This document shows, piece by piece, positions 1 through 10,824 of a stretch of DNA of 64,000 nucleotides (position 1 is its first letter; the number at the start of each line of letters is the position of its first letter). Source of the stretch: Phenylobacterium sp. (lineage in GTDB: Bacteria; Pseudomonadota; Alphaproteobacteria; Caulobacterales; Caulobacteraceae); assembly GCF_030651185.1 (NCBI RefSeq), contig NZ_JAUSCJ010000032.1, positions 102,479-166,478 of the forward strand, read 5' to 3'. A program made the position numbers and the translations under genes. Under the pieces are notes generated by a model. The model had not been told where the DNA came from, made no database searches, and saw only the letters and a program-made list of their open reading frames with translations.

Positions 1-918
1 CTTCAGGTAGCTGCGCGGGTCGAACTCACCGGGCTTCTCGACGAACACCTTGCGGATCGCCGCGGTGATGGCCATCCGGTTGTCGGTGTCGATGTTGATC
101 TTGCGCACGCCATGCTTGATGCCGCGCTGGATCTCTTCGACCGGCACGCCCCAGGTCTGGGGCATCTCGCCGCCGTACTGGTTGATGAGGTCCTGCAGGT
201 CCTGCGGCACCGACGAGGAGCCGTGCATCACCAGGTGGGTGTTGGGCAGGCGGCGGTGGATTTCCTCGATCACCCCCATGGCCAGGACGTCGCCGTCCGG
301 CTTGCGGGTGAACTTGTAGGCGCCGTGGCTGGTGCCCATGGCGATGGCCAGCGCATCGACCTCGGTGGCCTTCACGAAGGCGACGGCCTGGTCGGGATCG
401 GTCAGCAGCTGGTCGTGGCCAAGCTTGCCCTCGAAGCCGTGGCCGTCTTCCTTCTCGCCCATGCCGGTCTCAAGGCTGCCCAGCACGCCAAGCTCGCCCT
501 CCACCGAGGCGCCGACCCAGTGGGCCATGTCCACCACATTGCGGGTGACCTTGACGTTGTAGTCGTAGTCGGCCGGCGACTTGCCGTCGGCCATCAGCGA
601 GCCGTCCATCATCACCGAGGTGAAGCCGTACTGGATCGCCGTGGCGCAGGTGGCCTCGTTGTTCCCATGGTCCTGGTGCATGCAGATCGGGATGTGCGGG
701 TACATCTCGGCCATGGCGTCGATCAGGTGCTTGAGCACGATGTCGTTGGCATAGGACCGGGCGCCGCGCGAGGCCTGCATGATCACCGGCGAGTCGGTGG
801 CCTCAGCGGCCTCCATGATCGCCAGCGCCTGTTCCATGTTGTTGATGTTGAACGCCGGCACGCCGTAGCCTTGCTCGGCGGCGTGATCCAGAAGTTGTCT
901 CAGTGTGACCCGGGCCAT
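1..918 (-). CDS. fba: Fructose-bisphosphate aldolase, class II (partial, C-terminus off window)
   Basis: Zinc-dependent class II aldolase of the Calvin/glycolytic subtype, which joins or cleaves dihydroxyacetone phosphate and glyceraldehyde 3-phosphate. Translation from the ATG at 918 gives about 306 residues before the window edge, starting [19 protein letters not shown]. The class II signatures are visible: CMHQDHGNN (zinc-binding His and adjacent acid), a glycine-rich GTSHGAYKF loop, and VMHGSSSVP. It lies 30 nt downstream of the pgk stop codon on the same strand, so a gap-pgk-fba transcript is likely. The reading frame is intact to the edge; only the C-terminal tail is missing. Confidence 0.93.
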   Translation of the reverse strand, partial: MARVTLRQLLDHAAEQGYGVPAFNINNMEQALAIMEAAEATDSPVIMQASRGARSYANDIVLKHLIDAMAEMYPHIPICMHQDHGNNEATCATAIQYGFTSVMMDGSLMADGKSPADYDYNVKVTRNVVDMAHWVGASVEGELGVLGSLETGMGEKEDGHGFEGKLGHDQLLTDPDQAVAFVKATEVDALAIAMGTSHGAYKFTRKPDGDVLAMGVIEEIHRRLPNTHLVMHGSSSVPQDLQDLINQYGGEMPQTWGVPVEEIQRGIKHGVRKINIDTDNRMAITAAIRKVFVEKPGEFDPRSYLK

Positions 919-948
919 GTGTCCCCGTGCTCCATCAAAATCGTTAGT

Positions 949-2139
949 TTAGTTGGCTAGAGCCGCCACGCCGGGCAGTTCCTTGCCTTCCATCCATTCA
1001 AGAAACGCGCCGCCCGCGGTGGAGACAAAAGTAAAGTCATCCGCGCAGCCAGCTGCATTCAGAGCCGCCACAGTATCACCGCCGCCGGCCACGGCCACCA
1101 GATTGCCGGCCTTGGCCAGCTTGGCGGCATATCGGGCCGCCGCCATGGTGCCCTTGTCGAAGGGCGGCATCTCGAACACCCCCAGGGGCCCGTTCCAGAT
1201 CAGGGTCTTGGAGTTCTCCATGGCCCGGCACAGCCGCTCAACGGTTTCAGGGCCGGCGTCCAGGATGCGCTCGTGTTCGTCCACCTCGCCCAGGCCCCGC
1301 ACGCGGGCCGCGGCCCCCGGAGACATGGTCTCGGCCACCACGATATCCAGCGGCAGGAAGAGTTTGCAGTTGTTCTGTCCGGCCAGGCGGATGATGTCGC
1401 GCGCGGTCTCGGCCAGGTCCTTCTCGCAGTAGGAGGCGCCGACGTCGTGGCCCTGGGCGTAGAGGAAGGTGTTGGCCATGCCGCCGCCGATGGCCAGCTT
1501 GTCCAGACGGGTCACCAGGTTGCTCAGCAGGTCGAGCTTGCTGGAGACCTTGGAGCCGCCGACGATGCCCATCACCGGCCGTTCCGGATTGCCCAGGGCC
1601 TTGTCCAGGGCGGTCAGCTCCAGACGCATCTGCTCGCCCGCATAGGCCGGCAGCAGGTGGGCTAGGCCCTCGGTGGAGGCGTGCGCCCGGTGGGCGGCGG
1701 AGAAGGCGTCGTTCACATAGAGGTCGCCGTTGGCGGCCAGGGCCTTGGCGAACTCGAGGTCGTTCTTCTCCTCGCCCGGATGGAACCGGACGTTTTCGAG
1801 AAGCAGGACGTCGCCGTCCTTCAGGGCCGCGATGGCCGAGGCCGCCGCCGGGCCCACGCAGTCGGGGCCGAAGGCGACGGGCGCCCCCAGCACCTTGGAC
1901 AGGGCCGGGGCGATGGGCTCCAGGCTCATGGCCGGAACCACCTTGCCCTTGGGCCGGTCAAAGTGGGCCAGCAGGATCACCTTGGCCCCGCCGGCGCGCA
2001 GCTTGGCGATGGTCGGCAACGCCGCGCGCAGGCGGGTGTCGTCCGACACCGCGCCGTCGTGCATCGGCACGTTGAAGTCGACACGGACCAGGGCGCGTCG
2101 GCCCTTCAGGTCGGCGTCGTCGAGGGTCCGGAATGCCAC
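949..2139 (-). CDS. pgk: Phosphoglycerate kinase
   Basis: Cytosolic enzyme that transfers phosphate between 1,3-bisphosphoglycerate and ADP. The 396-residue product has the usual bacterial length. The N-terminal substrate domain shows RVDFNVP and HFDRPKG, and the C-terminal nucleotide domain ends with a glycine-rich [10 protein letters not shown] segment followed by [12 protein letters not shown]. The start codon is GTG, 10 nt after the gap stop, with GGGGTCAG as a weak ribosome site just upstream. This tight spacing supports co-transcription with gap. The product is complete with no unusual residues. Confidence 0.97.
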   Translation of the reverse strand: MAFRTLDDADLKGRRALVRVDFNVPMHDGAVSDDTRLRAALPTIAKLRAGGAKVILLAHFDRPKGKVVPAMSLEPIAPALSKVLGAPVAFGPDCVGPAAASAIAALKDGDVLLLENVRFHPGEEKNDLEFAKALAANGDLYVNDAFSAAHRAHASTEGLAHLLPAYAGEQMRLELTALDKALGNPERPVMGIVGGSKVSSKLDLLSNLVTRLDKLAIGGGMANTFLYAQGHDVGASYCEKDLAETARDIIRLAGQNNCKLFLPLDIVVAETMSPGAAARVRGLGEVDEHERILDAGPETVERLCRAMENSKTLIWNGPLGVFEMPPFDKGTMAAARYAAKLAKAGNLVAVAGGGDTVAALNAAGCADDFTFVSTAGGAFLEWMEGKELPGVAALAN

Positions 2140-2149
2140 GGTCTGACCC

Positions 2150-3157
2150 CTAGATCAGTTTCGCCATGGCGAGCGCGGTGTCGCTCATGCGGGTCGAGAA
2201 GCCCCACTCGTTGTCGTACCAGGAGAGCACGCGGCAGAGGCTGCCATCGACGATCTGGGTCTGGGGCAGGGCCACCGTCGACGAGGCCGGGGCGTGGTTG
2301 AAGTCGATGGAGACCAGCGGATCCTTGGTCACCGCCAGCACGCCCTTCAGGGCGCCATTGGCGGCGGCTTCGAAAGCGGCGTTGATGGCCTCGACCGTGG
2401 TGGTCCGGGTGGGCACGAAGGACAGATCGACCACCGAGACGTTCGGGGTCGGCACGCGGATGGACGAACCGTCCAGCTTGCCCTTCAGGGCCGGGATCAC
2501 CAGGCCCAGCGCCTTGGCGGCGCCGGTGGAGGTGGGGATCATCGACATGGCCGCGGCGCGCGCGCGGTACAGGTCGGAGTGCATCGTATCCAGGGTCGGC
2601 TGGTCGCCGGTGTAGGAGTGGATCGTGGTCATGTAGCCACGCTCGATGCCGCAGAGCTCCTGCAGCACATGGGCGACCGGCGCCAGGCAGTTGGTGGTGC
2701 ACGACGCGTTGGAGACCACCAGGTCGGCGGCGGTCAGGGTGTCGTGGTTCACGCCATAGACGATGGTCTTGTCGGCGTCGGTGCAGGGCGCCGAGACCAG
2801 CACGCGCTTGGCGCCGGCGGTCAGGTGGGCCTGGGCCTTTTCCTTGGTCGTGAAGATGCCGGTGCACTCGAACGCGATGTCGACGTTCAGCGCGGCGTGC
2901 GGCAGGTCCTTGGGATCACGGATCGCCGTGACCTTGATCTTGCCGCGGCCCAGATCGATCCAGTCCTCACCGGTGGTCACCACGCCAGGGAACCGGCCAT
3001 GCACGCTGTCGTAGCGCAGCAGGTGGGCGTTGGTCTCCACGGGACCCAGGTCATTGATCGCCACGACCTCGATGTCCGTGCGGCCATGTTCGACGATCGA
3101 GCGCAGGATGTTCCTGCCGATGCGGCCGAACCCATTGATGGCGACGCGGACGGTCAT
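2150..3157 (-). CDS. gap: Glyceraldehyde-3-phosphate dehydrogenase, type I
   Basis: Converts glyceraldehyde 3-phosphate plus NAD and phosphate to 1,3-bisphosphoglycerate. The 335-residue protein has the Rossmann start [12 protein letters not shown], Asp36 in AINDLG at the end of the second strand (typical of NAD preference), and the active-site SNASCTTNC with Cys153 as nucleophile. A strong ribosome site, AGAGGAGA, precedes the ATG. It is the first gene of the gap-pgk-fba group. The 194-nt gap upstream to purT probably contains its promoter. Confidence 0.97.
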   Translation of the reverse strand: MTVRVAINGFGRIGRNILRSIVEHGRTDIEVVAINDLGPVETNAHLLRYDSVHGRFPGVVTTGEDWIDLGRGKIKVTAIRDPKDLPHAALNVDIAFECTGIFTTKEKAQAHLTAGAKRVLVSAPCTDADKTIVYGVNHDTLTAADLVVSNASCTTNCLAPVAHVLQELCGIERGYMTTIHSYTGDQPTLDTMHSDLYRARAAAMSMIPTSTGAAKALGLVIPALKGKLDGSSIRVPTPNVSVVDLSFVPTRTTTVEAINAAFEAAANGALKGVLAVTKDPLVSIDFNHAPASSTVALPQTQIVDGSLCRVLSWYDNEWGFSTRMSDTALAMAKLI

Positions 3158-3201
3158 GGAGATCTCCTCTAGAGCTGTGCTTCTACTTGGATTTGCGGGC
3201 G

Positions 3202-3230
3202 GTTTTTCGGTCTGGAGGGCGCTAAGTCAA
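3202..3230 (-). promoter_or_regulatory. Possible promoter of gap-pgk-fba
   Basis: On the minus strand a TTGACT hexamer (3225-3230) is followed after 17 nt by AAAAAC (3202-3207), about 45 nt upstream of the gap start. The -35 is good but the -10 is poor, so this is only a candidate. The rest of the 194-nt gap has no gene. Confidence 0.3.
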
Positions 3231-3351
3231 CCCCTGGACCGATCAAGTCTTCACGCAAAGTGTGTCGACCGGCCGATTCCGCAACGTCACTGTGGGATCG
3301 TCGGCGCAAAGCCGAGCTATACGCCCGAATAATATGACTTAAGGCCGGGGT

Positions 3352-4551
3352 TCAGCCCAGGACCACCGACACCCGGTCAGCGGCCAGCTTGGCGTTGGCG
3401 CGCGCCAGGTCGGTGTCGGCGGCCCGCGCCAGGGCCACCCCCATGCGCCGGCGCTCGAAGGCCTCAGGTTTGCCGAACAGACGCAGGTCCGCGCCGGGGA
3501 TTTCCAGCGCATGGGCGACGCCCTCGAAGGCCACGCCCTTGGCCTCGACCCCGCCATAGATCACCGCGCTGGCGCCCGGCTCGCGCAAGGTGACATCGAC
3601 GGGCAGGCCCAGAATGGCCCGGGCGTGCAGGGCGAACTCGCTCAGGACCTGGGTCGCGAGCGTCACCAGGCCCGTGTCGTGTGGCCGGGGGCTGACCTCT
3701 GAGAACCACACCTCGTCGCCCTTAACGAACAGCTCGACCCCGAACAGGCCCAGCCCGCCCAGCGAGCCGGTGACGGTGGCGGCGATGTCGCGGGCGCGCT
3801 CAAGGGCGGCGGGACTCATGGCCTGGGGCTGCCAGCTTTCCACATAGTCGCCCTTCACCTGCCGGTGGCCGATGGGGGCGCAAAAGGCGGTCTCGACGGT
3901 CCCCTCGGGGGCCCGATAGCGCACGGTCAGCTGGGTGATCTCGAAGTCGAAATCCACCCGGCCCTCGACGATCACCCGGGGCTGTTCCACCCGGCCGCCT
4001 TCCAGGGCGTATTTCCACGCGGCGGGAATCTGGTCGGCGCGCTCGACATAGGACTGGCCCTTGCCCGACGAACTCATCACCGGCTTCACGAAGCAGGGGA
4101 AGCCAGTCACCCCCTCGGCGCCGGCCGCCAGCTCGGCCTCCGTCGAGGCGAAGGCGTAGGCGCTGGTGGGCAGGCCAAGCTCCTCGGCGGCCAGCCGGCG
4201 GATGCCCTCGCGGTTCATGGTCAGCTGGGCGGCCCGCGCGGTGGGAATGACGGTGGCCAGGCCCTCAGCCTCGATCCGCACCAGCTCGTCGGTGGCGATG
4301 GCCTCGATCTCCGGCACGATCAGGTGCGGACGCTCCAACTCGACGAGCGCGCGCAGGGCGGCCGCATCGGTCATGGCGATAACGTGGCTGCGGTGCGCGA
4401 CCTGCATGGCCGGGGCGTCGGCGTAGCGATCCACCCCGATCACCTCGCAGCCCAGCCGCTGCAGCTCGATCGCCACCTCCTTGCCCAGCTCCCCGCAGCC
4501 GAGCAGCATCACCTTGACGGCGGAGGGCGAGAGCGGCGTGCCAAGGCGCAT
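3352..4551 (-). CDS. purT: Formate-dependent phosphoribosylglycinamide formyltransferase (GAR transformylase 2)
   Basis: ATP-grasp enzyme that makes formyl-GAR from GAR, formate and ATP in purine synthesis, independent of folate. The 399 residues match the family. The N-terminal part is a Rossmann-like domain ([20 protein letters not shown]), the middle carries the ATP-binding [13 protein letters not shown] loop, and the C-terminal part has the metal-binding [10 protein letters not shown]. It sits between tkt and gap on the same strand, separated by a repeat from tkt and a 194-nt gap from gap, so it is probably its own unit. ATG start at 4551. Confidence 0.96.
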   Translation of the reverse strand: MRLGTPLSPSAVKVMLLGCGELGKEVAIELQRLGCEVIGVDRYADAPAMQVAHRSHVIAMTDAAALRALVELERPHLIVPEIEAIATDELVRIEAEGLATVIPTARAAQLTMNREGIRRLAAEELGLPTSAYAFASTEAELAAGAEGVTGFPCFVKPVMSSSGKGQSYVERADQIPAAWKYALEGGRVEQPRVIVEGRVDFDFEITQLTVRYRAPEGTVETAFCAPIGHRQVKGDYVESWQPQAMSPAALERARDIAATVTGSLGGLGLFGVELFVKGDEVWFSEVSPRPHDTGLVTLATQVLSEFALHARAILGLPVDVTLREPGASAVIYGGVEAKGVAFEGVAHALEIPGADLRLFGKPEAFERRRMGVALARAADTDLARANAKLAADRVSVVLG

Positions 4552-4627
4552 GGGAGGGGCTCCTGTTGAACGGAAGAAACTAAACCACGAACCTCACGAA
4601 CGACACGAACAAGCGCCGCTCCCCACC

Positions 4628-4743
4628 TGTGTCATCCCGGAAAGCCCGCAGGGCTTGTCCGGGACCCAGACGCGCGGGGCGTGCCGGATAGATCGGTGAG
4701 TATGGGTCCCGGTCTTCCGCTGGCGCGGAAACCGGGATGACAC
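4628..4743. repeat. 116-nt palindromic repeat, family A, copy 1
   Basis: The element has terminal inverted repeats GTGTCATCCCGG and CCGGGATGACAC, and internal palindromes around GGCTTGTCCGGGACCCA and TGGGTCCCGG. A copy of the same 116-nt length with about 10 substitutions lies at 17924-18039. It ends 3 nt from the tkt stop codon and may act as its 3' end. It contains no coding sequence. Confidence 0.85.
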
Positions 4744-4746
4744 GGC

Positions 4747-6717
4747 TTAAAGCTTGCTCTTCGCCGCCGCCGCGACGGCCTCGGCGGTGATGCCGAATTC
4801 CTTGTAGAGGCGGTCGGCCGGGGCGCTGGCGCCGAAGCCCTGCATGCCCACGAACACCCCGTCCTCGCCGATGAAGCGCTCCCAGCCGAAGCTGGCGGCG
4901 GCCTCGACGGCGACGCGGACGGTGTCCTTCGCCAGCACGCTCTCGCGATAGGCGGCGGGCTGAGCGGCGAACAGCTCCCAGCAGGGGGTGGAGACAACCC
5001 GGGTTGCAATCCCCTCAGCTTGAAGGAGCTCACGGGCGGCCATGGCGACGCCGACCTCGGTGCCCGACGAGAAGATGGTCACCTTGGCCGCGCCGTCGGC
5101 GGCCGCCAGCTCATAGGCGCCCTTGGCCGACAGGTTCTCGGATGATGCGACGGTGCGCGCCGCCGGCGTCTTCTGCCGCGACAGGGCCATCAGCGACGGG
5201 CCGTCCTTGCGGGCGACGGCGAGTTTCCAGCACTCGGCGGTCTCCACCAGGTCGGCGGGACGGAACACGTTGAGGCCCGGCATGGCGCGCAGGGCGGCCA
5301 GGTGCTCGATCGGCTGGTGGGTGGGACCGTCCTCACCGACCCCGATCGAGTCGTGGGTCATGACGTGGATCACGCGGGCGCCCATGATCGCGCCCAGGCG
5401 GATCGCCGGACGGCTGTAATCGGAGAACACCATGAAGGTGCCGGCATAGGGGATGACCCCGCCGTGCAGGGCCATGCCGTTCATGGCCGCCGCCATGCCG
5501 AACTCGCGAATGCCGAAATTGATGTAGCGGCCCTCGTAGTCGGGGGCGTCGAAGGCGAGCGTGCCCTTCACCAGGGTGTTGTTGGAGCCGGTGAGGTCGG
5601 CCGAGCCACCCACCATCTCCGGGATGTTGGGGAAGAGGGCGGTGAGCGCCGCGCCCGAGTGCTGGCGGGTGGCCGCGCCGGGCTTGGTCTCGATGGCCTC
5701 GGCGATCAGGGCGTCGATCTTCTCGAAGGCGTCGGCCGGCAGGTCGCCCTTCACTGCGCGGGTGAAGTCGTCGCGATAGTTGGAGGCCGCCAGCGCCTGC
5801 TCCCACTTGCGGCGCTGCTTGCCGCCACGGCGGCCGGCGGCGCGCCAGGGCTTGTAGACGTCTTCCGGCACCACGAAGGGTTCGTGCGCCCAGCCTAGCT
5901 TCTCGCGGGTGGCGGCCACCTCGGCCTTGCCCAGCGCATTGCCGTGGGTGGCGTGACTGCCCTCCAGCGTCCCCGCGCCCCTGCCGATCTTGGTGGCGCA
6001 GGCGATCAGGGTCGGCCTGTCCTGCTTGATCGCCCAGGCCATGGCCCGGCGGATCTGGCCCATGTCGTGGCCGTCGATGGCCTTCACCGCCCAGCCGGCG
6101 GCCTTGAAGCGGGCCACCTGGTCGGTGGAGTCAGACAGGGAAACATCGCCGTCGATGGTGATGGAGTTGTTGTCCCACAGCACGGTCAGCTTCGACAGCT
6201 TCAGCCGGCCGGCGATGCCGATGGCCTCATGGCTGACGCCCTCCATCAGGTCGCCGTCGCCGCATTCGACCCAGGTGCGGTGATCCACCAGGTCCGCGCC
6301 GAAGCGGGCCGCCATGCGGCGCTCGGCGATGGCCATGCCCACGGCGGTGGCCAGGCCCTGGCCCAGCGGCCCGGTGGTGGTCTCGACGCCCTCGGTGTGG
6401 CCGACTTCCGGGTGGCCCGGCGTCTTGGAGCCCCATTGGCGCAGGGTGCGCAGCTCATCCATGCTGACCGCCTTGAAGCCCGACAGGTGCAGCAGGCTGT
6501 AGAGCAGCATCGAACCGTGCCCACCCGACAGCACGAAACGGTCGCGGTCGGCCCAGTCGGGCTTGGTGGCGTCGTACTTCAGGAACTTGGTCCAGAGCAC
6601 CGTCGCCACGTCGGCCATGCCCATCGGCATGCCGGGGTGACCGTTGGAGGCCTGTTCGACGGCGTCCATGGAAAGGACGCGGATCGCGTCGGCCATGGTC
6701 TGGAGCGGTGCGGGCAT
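4747..6717 (-). CDS. tkt: Transketolase
   Basis: Thiamine-diphosphate enzyme that moves two-carbon units between sugar phosphates in the pentose phosphate and Calvin-type pathways. The frame is open further upstream to 6762, but the ATG at 6717 is preferred because GGAAG lies just before it and the protein then begins MPAPLQTMADAIR, giving 656 residues. Visible motifs are NGHPGMPMGMAD, GHGSMLLYSLLHL, the TPP-binding GDGDLMEGVSHEA and the second-domain GEDGPTHQPIEHLAALR. A family A repeat lies just after its stop. It is divergent from zauP. Confidence 0.96.
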   Translation of the reverse strand: MPAPLQTMADAIRVLSMDAVEQASNGHPGMPMGMADVATVLWTKFLKYDATKPDWADRDRFVLSGGHGSMLLYSLLHLSGFKAVSMDELRTLRQWGSKTPGHPEVGHTEGVETTTGPLGQGLATAVGMAIAERRMAARFGADLVDHRTWVECGDGDLMEGVSHEAIGIAGRLKLSKLTVLWDNNSITIDGDVSLSDSTDQVARFKAAGWAVKAIDGHDMGQIRRAMAWAIKQDRPTLIACATKIGRGAGTLEGSHATHGNALGKAEVAATREKLGWAHEPFVVPEDVYKPWRAAGRRGGKQRRKWEQALAASNYRDDFTRAVKGDLPADAFEKIDALIAEAIETKPGAATRQHSGAALTALFPNIPEMVGGSADLTGSNNTLVKGTLAFDAPDYEGRYINFGIREFGMAAAMNGMALHGGVIPYAGTFMVFSDYSRPAIRLGAIMGARVIHVMTHDSIGVGEDGPTHQPIEHLAALRAMPGLNVFRPADLVETAECWKLAVARKDGPSLMALSRQKTPAARTVASSENLSAKGAYELAAADGAAKVTIFSSGTEVGVAMAARELLQAEGIATRVVSTPCWELFAAQPAAYRESVLAKDTVRVAVEAAASFGWERFIGEDGVFVGMQGFGASAPADRLYKEFGITAEAVAAAAKSKL

Positions 6718-6851
6718 GGAGCTTCCGGTGAGTCTGAACGGGAATTGCGGGCGGGGTCGCACGCACGCAACATCGGGTCAAGGAACGTGACGGGTTCCGG
6801 CGTGAGCCTACCCCGGTCTATAGATTAACAGTCACACCTTCGGAGCGTCGA

Positions 6852-7160
6852 ATGAACCGGGAGTCTGCGGGCGATAGCGCCCTCGACCAGGCCGCCAAGC
6901 GGCTGGATCGCGCGGTCGCCCAGCTGGAACAGCGCATGGCTGCGCGCGCGCCGCAGGCCGGCGAGGAGCCCGGCGGCCTGTTCGACCAGGACCGGGCCAA
7001 GCTTGCCGATGAACTGGACAAGGCCCGCGCCCGCGAGCGCGCCCTGGAGGACGCCGGGGCCGAGGCCTCTGCGGCGCTCGGTCGCGCCATCGCCGAGATC
7101 CAGGCGGCCCTGGCCGACCACGACGAACCCGTCCCCGCCGACCAGAGCGAAGAGGTCTAG
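6852..7160 (+). CDS. zauP: ZapA-upstream coiled-coil division protein (DUF4164, ZauP-like)
   Basis: Small 102-residue protein rich in Ala, Glu, Arg and Lys with heptad-like spacing over most of its length, so it is almost certainly a coiled coil. It starts 3 nt before zapA on the same strand. In Caulobacter crescentus the gene directly upstream of zapA encodes ZauP, a coiled-coil partner of ZapA that focuses the Z-ring. The assignment here rests on position, size and composition. CGGAGC precedes the ATG. Confidence 0.8.
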   Translation: MNRESAGDSALDQAAKRLDRAVAQLEQRMAARAPQAGEEPGGLFDQDRAKLADELDKARARERALEDAGAEASAALGRAIAEIQAALADHDEPVPADQSEEV

Positions 7161-7163
7161 GCC

Positions 7164-7490
7164 ATGGCCCAGATGATCATCGAGGTGAACGGTCGCCCCT
7201 ATACGGTCGGCTGCGAGGACGGCCAGGAACAGCACCTGATCGAGCTTGCCCGCATCTTCGACCGCCAGGTCCGCCAGGTGTCCCAGGACATGGGCCAGCT
7301 GGGGGACACCCGCCTGTTCCTGATGGGCGCCCTGCTGCTGGCTGACGAACTGGCCGACGCCAAGGCCCGCCTCGCCACCGTCCAGGCCGATCTGGCTCGC
7401 ATGCAGTCCGACCAGGCCCGCATCGAAGTCCGCGCCACCCTCGCCCTCGACAACGCCGCCAAGCGCATCGAGAAACTGGCGGCGGAGTAA
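7164..7490 (+). CDS. zapA: Cell division protein ZapA
   Basis: FtsZ-associated protein that acts at the division site in the cytoplasm. The 108 residues start with the typical MAQMIIEVNGRPYTVGCEDG strand region, followed by HLIELARIFDRQVRQV and a C-terminal coiled-coil helix. It is 3 nt behind zauP, so the two are surely co-expressed. In many bacteria a 6S RNA gene and a formyl-THF cycloligase gene follow zapA; here mutL follows convergently after 45 nt and neither is present. Confidence 0.95.
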   Translation: MAQMIIEVNGRPYTVGCEDGQEQHLIELARIFDRQVRQVSQDMGQLGDTRLFLMGALLLADELADAKARLATVQADLARMQSDQARIEVRATLALDNAAKRIEKLAAE

Positions 7491-7535
7491 CCGCCCGCGC
7501 ATCCCGGCCTCCACAGGGATAAGCGGTGGTGTGAC

Positions 7536-9380
7536 CTACCGCCGCCCGAACAGCCGCTCGATGTCGGCCAGCTTCAGTTCCACATAGGTGGGCCGCCCGT
7601 GGTTGCACTGGCCCGAATGGGGCGTGGCCTCCATCTGGCGGAGCAGGGCGTTCATCTCCGGGGCCGAGAGCCGGCGGCCGGCCCGCACCGAGCCATGGCA
7701 GGCCATGGTGGAGCAGACCTCCTCCAGCCGTTCCTTGAGCGCCAGGGCCTGGCCGTTCTCGGAGAGGTCGTCGGCGATGTCGCGCACCAGCCCGGCCACA
7801 TCGGTCTCCCCCAGCAGGGCCGGGGTCTCGCGGACCAGCACCGCGCCGGGACCGAAGGCCTCCACGGCGAGGCCCAGCGCCATCAGCTCATCAGCCTTGG
7901 CCACCACGCGCTCAGCCTCTGCGGGATCGAGCTCCACCACCTCGGGCAGCAGCAGGGCCTGGCGGGAAACCCCGCCGCCGGCCATCTCTACCTTCATCCG
8001 CTCATAGACCAGCCGTTCGTGGGCGGCGTGCTGGTCGACAATGACCACCCCGTCGCGGGTCTGGGCGACGATATAGGTCTCGTGCACCTGGGCCCGGGCC
8101 GCCCCCAGCGGGAAGTCCACCGGATCGAACACCACGGAGGCCGCTGGCGCCTCGTGCAGGCCGGGGCCGGGGGAATAGCTGCTGGGCTCATACTGGACCT
8201 CCGACCGGGCCGAGACCTCCGTCAGGCCCGGGATCGCCTGGGCCGCAGCCTGGGCCCAGCCGCCCATCTGCCAGGCCGAGAAGCCCTGGGCCGAGGGTTG
8301 CGGGACGTAGCCGGGGCGGAAGCCGCTCAGCGCCTCGCTGGCCACCGAGGTCGAGGCGCGGTGTCCGGCGCCGGCCAGGACGTGGCGGAGGCCCGAGACG
8401 ATCAGGCCGCGCACCATGGCCGGATCGCGGAACCGCACCTCGGCCTTGGCGGGGTGGACATTGACGTCCACCTGGCTGGGGTCGAGCTCCAGATACAGCG
8501 CCACCAGCGGATGACGGTCGCGGGCCAGGAAGTCGGCATAGGCGCCGCGCAGGGCGCCCTGCAGCAGCCGGTCGCGGACGGGCCGGCCGTTGACGAACAG
8601 GTATTGGTGGGCGGAGTTGCCGCGATTGTAGGTGGGCAGGCCGGCGAACCCCGACAGCCGGATATTGTCCCGCTCCTGGTCGATGGCGAGCGCATTGTCC
8701 TGGAACTCACGGCCCATGATCGAGGCCAGGCGGGCGAGGCGGCCGTCAGGCCCGCGGCTCTCGGCGGGCAGGCGCAGGGTGCGGCGGCCGTCCAGATCGA
8801 GGGCGAAGCTGACCGCCTCATGGGCCATGGCCTGGCGCTTGATCTCCTCGGCGATGGCCATGGCTTCCGCGCGTTCGGACTTCATGAACTTCAGCCGCGC
8901 CGGCGTGGCGTAGAACAGGTCGCGAACCTCGACCCGCGCGCCGTGCGGGCCGGGGAAGCCGGAGGGAGACACCGCCCCCATGGCGCCGCCCTCGACGAGG
9001 ATGGAATGCGCTTCGGTGACTCCGCGCGCCCGAGACGAAATCGACAGCCGCGCCACCGAGCCGATGGAGGGGAGGGCCTCGCCCCGGAAGCCCAGGGTGT
9101 GGATGTGCAGGAGGTCATAGTCCCCGGCGTCGTCAGGGCAGAGCTTGGAGGTGGCGTGGCGCTCGACGGCCAACGGCAGCTGGTCGGCCGCCAGCCCGTT
9201 GCCGTCGTCGGCCACCAGGATGCGCGTCAGGCCGCCGCCGTCGGCCTGCACCTCGACGCTGGTGGCGCCGGCGTCCAGGGCGTTCTCCACCAGTTCCTTG
9301 ACCGCGCTGGCAGGCCGTTCCACCACCTCGCCGGCGGCGATGCGGTTGACGGTCTCGGGCGGCAGGCGGCGGATGGTCAT
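7536..9380 (-). CDS. mutL: DNA mismatch repair protein MutL
   Basis: ATPase that links MutS mismatch recognition to strand incision. The start is the ATG at 9380 ([20 protein letters not shown]), giving 614 residues; the same frame stays open upstream but would overlap the divergent gene. The GHKL ATPase motifs [10 protein letters not shown] and [16 protein letters not shown] are present. The C-terminal domain has [12 protein letters not shown], which fits the endonuclease motif DQHA-x2-E-x4-E, and CNHGRP near the end. This suggests an intrinsic nuclease, as expected in lineages without MutH. The centre is a proline- and glycine-rich linker. Confidence 0.97.
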   Translation of the reverse strand: MTIRRLPPETVNRIAAGEVVERPASAVKELVENALDAGATSVEVQADGGGLTRILVADDGNGLAADQLPLAVERHATSKLCPDDAGDYDLLHIHTLGFRGEALPSIGSVARLSISSRARGVTEAHSILVEGGAMGAVSPSGFPGPHGARVEVRDLFYATPARLKFMKSERAEAMAIAEEIKRQAMAHEAVSFALDLDGRRTLRLPAESRGPDGRLARLASIMGREFQDNALAIDQERDNIRLSGFAGLPTYNRGNSAHQYLFVNGRPVRDRLLQGALRGAYADFLARDRHPLVALYLELDPSQVDVNVHPAKAEVRFRDPAMVRGLIVSGLRHVLAGAGHRASTSVASEALSGFRPGYVPQPSAQGFSAWQMGGWAQAAAQAIPGLTEVSARSEVQYEPSSYSPGPGLHEAPAASVVFDPVDFPLGAARAQVHETYIVAQTRDGVVIVDQHAAHERLVYERMKVEMAGGGVSRQALLLPEVVELDPAEAERVVAKADELMALGLAVEAFGPGAVLVRETPALLGETDVAGLVRDIADDLSENGQALALKERLEEVCSTMACHGSVRAGRRLSAPEMNALLRQMEATPHSGQCNHGRPTYVELKLADIERLFGRR

Positions 9381-9437
9381 TTTACGGTCTAGGTCCTCGG
9401 ACTGGATATATAGGACGATTCCAGGGAGACGCCGCAG

Positions 9438-10379
9438 ATGAGGTTCGCAAGGTCGGTCGCGCTGGCCGCCGTTCTGCTGGCGGCTCCCGCCACGGCCCAG
9501 ACCCCGCCCGCTGATCCCGACGCGGTGCTGGTGGAGGAACTGGTGGTCACCGCCCTGCTGCCGGGTCCGGCGTGGTGGCGGGTCTTCGATGCCGACACCA
9601 CGGTCTATGTCCTGGGCGCGCCCTCGGTGATGCCCAAATCCCTGGCCTGGGACCAGAGCGTGCTGACGCGGCGGCTGGAGGGCGCCAACCGGGTGATCCT
9701 GCCCTTCAACCAGGTCAGCGTCGGCCTGTTCAGCGCGCCGGGCGCGGCGATCAACCTGCTGCGTCTGCGCTCCAGGACGCCCTATGAGGCGAGCCTGCCG
9801 CCGGCGCTCAAGGCTCGCTTCGAGGCGGTCCGCACCCGCAGCGGCAAGCCCGCCGACCGCTACCGCACGACCAACGGCCTCGCCGCCGGCCTGATCCTGG
9901 TGGACGACTACCGCCAGGCCAGCCAGCTCACCGCCGCCGATCCGGCCAAGACCGTGCGCCGCCTGGCCAAGGCCCGCAGGATCAAGGTGGAGGAGAAGAG
10001 CTATGATGCGGGCGCCCTGCTGGGCCAGGTGGTGCGCACGCCGGTGGCCGCCCAACAGGCCTGCCTCGACGACGCCCTGGACGAGGCCGAGGCCGGCCCG
10101 TCGGCCGCCCGTCGCGCCGCCCAGGCCTGGGCCGACGGCGATGTCCGCGGGGCGCTGACCGCCGAGCGGGGGTTCGAGAAATGCCTGGCCTCGGCTCCGG
10201 GCGCCCTGGCCCTGGACCGTCGCTTCAAGGCCGACCAGGCGGCCGCCATCGCCAAGGCCCTGAAGACCCCCGGCCACGCCGTCGCCGTGATCCCGCTCCG
10301 CCCGCTCCTGGCGCAAGGCGGGGTGTTGGACCAACTCCAGTCTCAGGGGTTCGAGGTGAAGACGCCCGGCGAAGACTAG
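9438..10379 (+). CDS. TraB/GumN-like exported protein
   Basis: 313-residue protein with a clear signal peptide ending near residue 21 ([12 protein letters not shown]), so it is probably periplasmic. After it come [21 protein letters not shown] and a run of conserved helices, resembling the TraB/GumN family often annotated in Caulobacterales. The family may be related to metal-dependent peptidases, but the typical paired histidines are not obvious here, so activity is uncertain. It starts 57 nt from the divergent mutL start and is not in an obvious operon. Confidence 0.65.
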   Translation: MRFARSVALAAVLLAAPATAQTPPADPDAVLVEELVVTALLPGPAWWRVFDADTTVYVLGAPSVMPKSLAWDQSVLTRRLEGANRVILPFNQVSVGLFSAPGAAINLLRLRSRTPYEASLPPALKARFEAVRTRSGKPADRYRTTNGLAAGLILVDDYRQASQLTAADPAKTVRRLAKARRIKVEEKSYDAGALLGQVVRTPVAAQQACLDDALDEAEAGPSAARRAAQAWADGDVRGALTAERGFEKCLASAPGALALDRRFKADQAAAIAKALKTPGHAVAVIPLRPLLAQGGVLDQLQSQGFEVKTPGED

Positions 10380-10455
10380 GCCGGTTGATCTCCGTCAACA
10401 CGACCTGGGGCCCTGCGCGTCAGGCTGTGGGCCAACGGACCCTGGGAGGGAAGAC

Positions 10456-10824
10456 GTGGCCGACTCAAGACATATCGCCGGTCTGGCGGGGCCAACCCTG
10501 ATGGTCATGACCACCTCCGAGGCCCTCAACCTGGACATCTGGGCCGGCGTCAGCCCCACCCTCGTCTATCTGAACGGCTTGATGCTGTTTGTGGCCGGCC
10601 TGGCGATCGTGCGCACCCACAATGTCTGGAGCCTTCGCTGGCCGCTGCTGGTGACCCTGCTGGGCTGGGCGGCCTTGGCGGTCGGGACCCTGCGCATGTT
10701 CGCACCACGCGCGCCGCAATTGGCGGCGAGCGCTTCGACCTACGCGGTCATCTTACTGCTGTTCCTGCTGGGCGCGTTCCTGACGCTGCAGGCGTTTCGG
10801 AGGCCTAGAGACCCGGCAGCTTGA
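10456..10824 (+). CDS. Small membrane protein, unknown function
   Basis: 122-residue protein with a GTG start preceded by GGGAGGGAAG, a very good ribosome site. It has three or four hydrophobic helices, roughly at residues 8-20, 33-48, 57-76 and 90-113, and ends in a basic tail RRPRDP. I do not recognise the family. Its last 20 nt overlap tail-to-tail with bamF on the other strand. It could form a unit with the preceding gene, 76 nt upstream. Confidence 0.65.
   Translation: MADSRHIAGLAGPTLMVMTTSEALNLDIWAGVSPTLVYLNGLMLFVAGLAIVRTHNVWSLRWPLLVTLLGWAALAVGTLRMFAPRAPQLAASASTYAVILLLFLLGAFLTLQAFRRPRDPAA

Noticed and set aside
112..960. 282-codon frame on the plus strand opposite fba
   Set aside because: It is antisense to a clear aldolase; long antisense frames are common in GC-rich DNA.
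7599..9392. 597-codon plus-strand frame opposite mutL
   Set aside because: Low-complexity His/Gly-rich translation, complementary to an intact MutL.
9381..10334. Upstream extension of mutL
   Set aside because: Would overlap the divergent TraB/GumN-like gene and adds non-homologous sequence; MutL starts at MTIRRLPPE.
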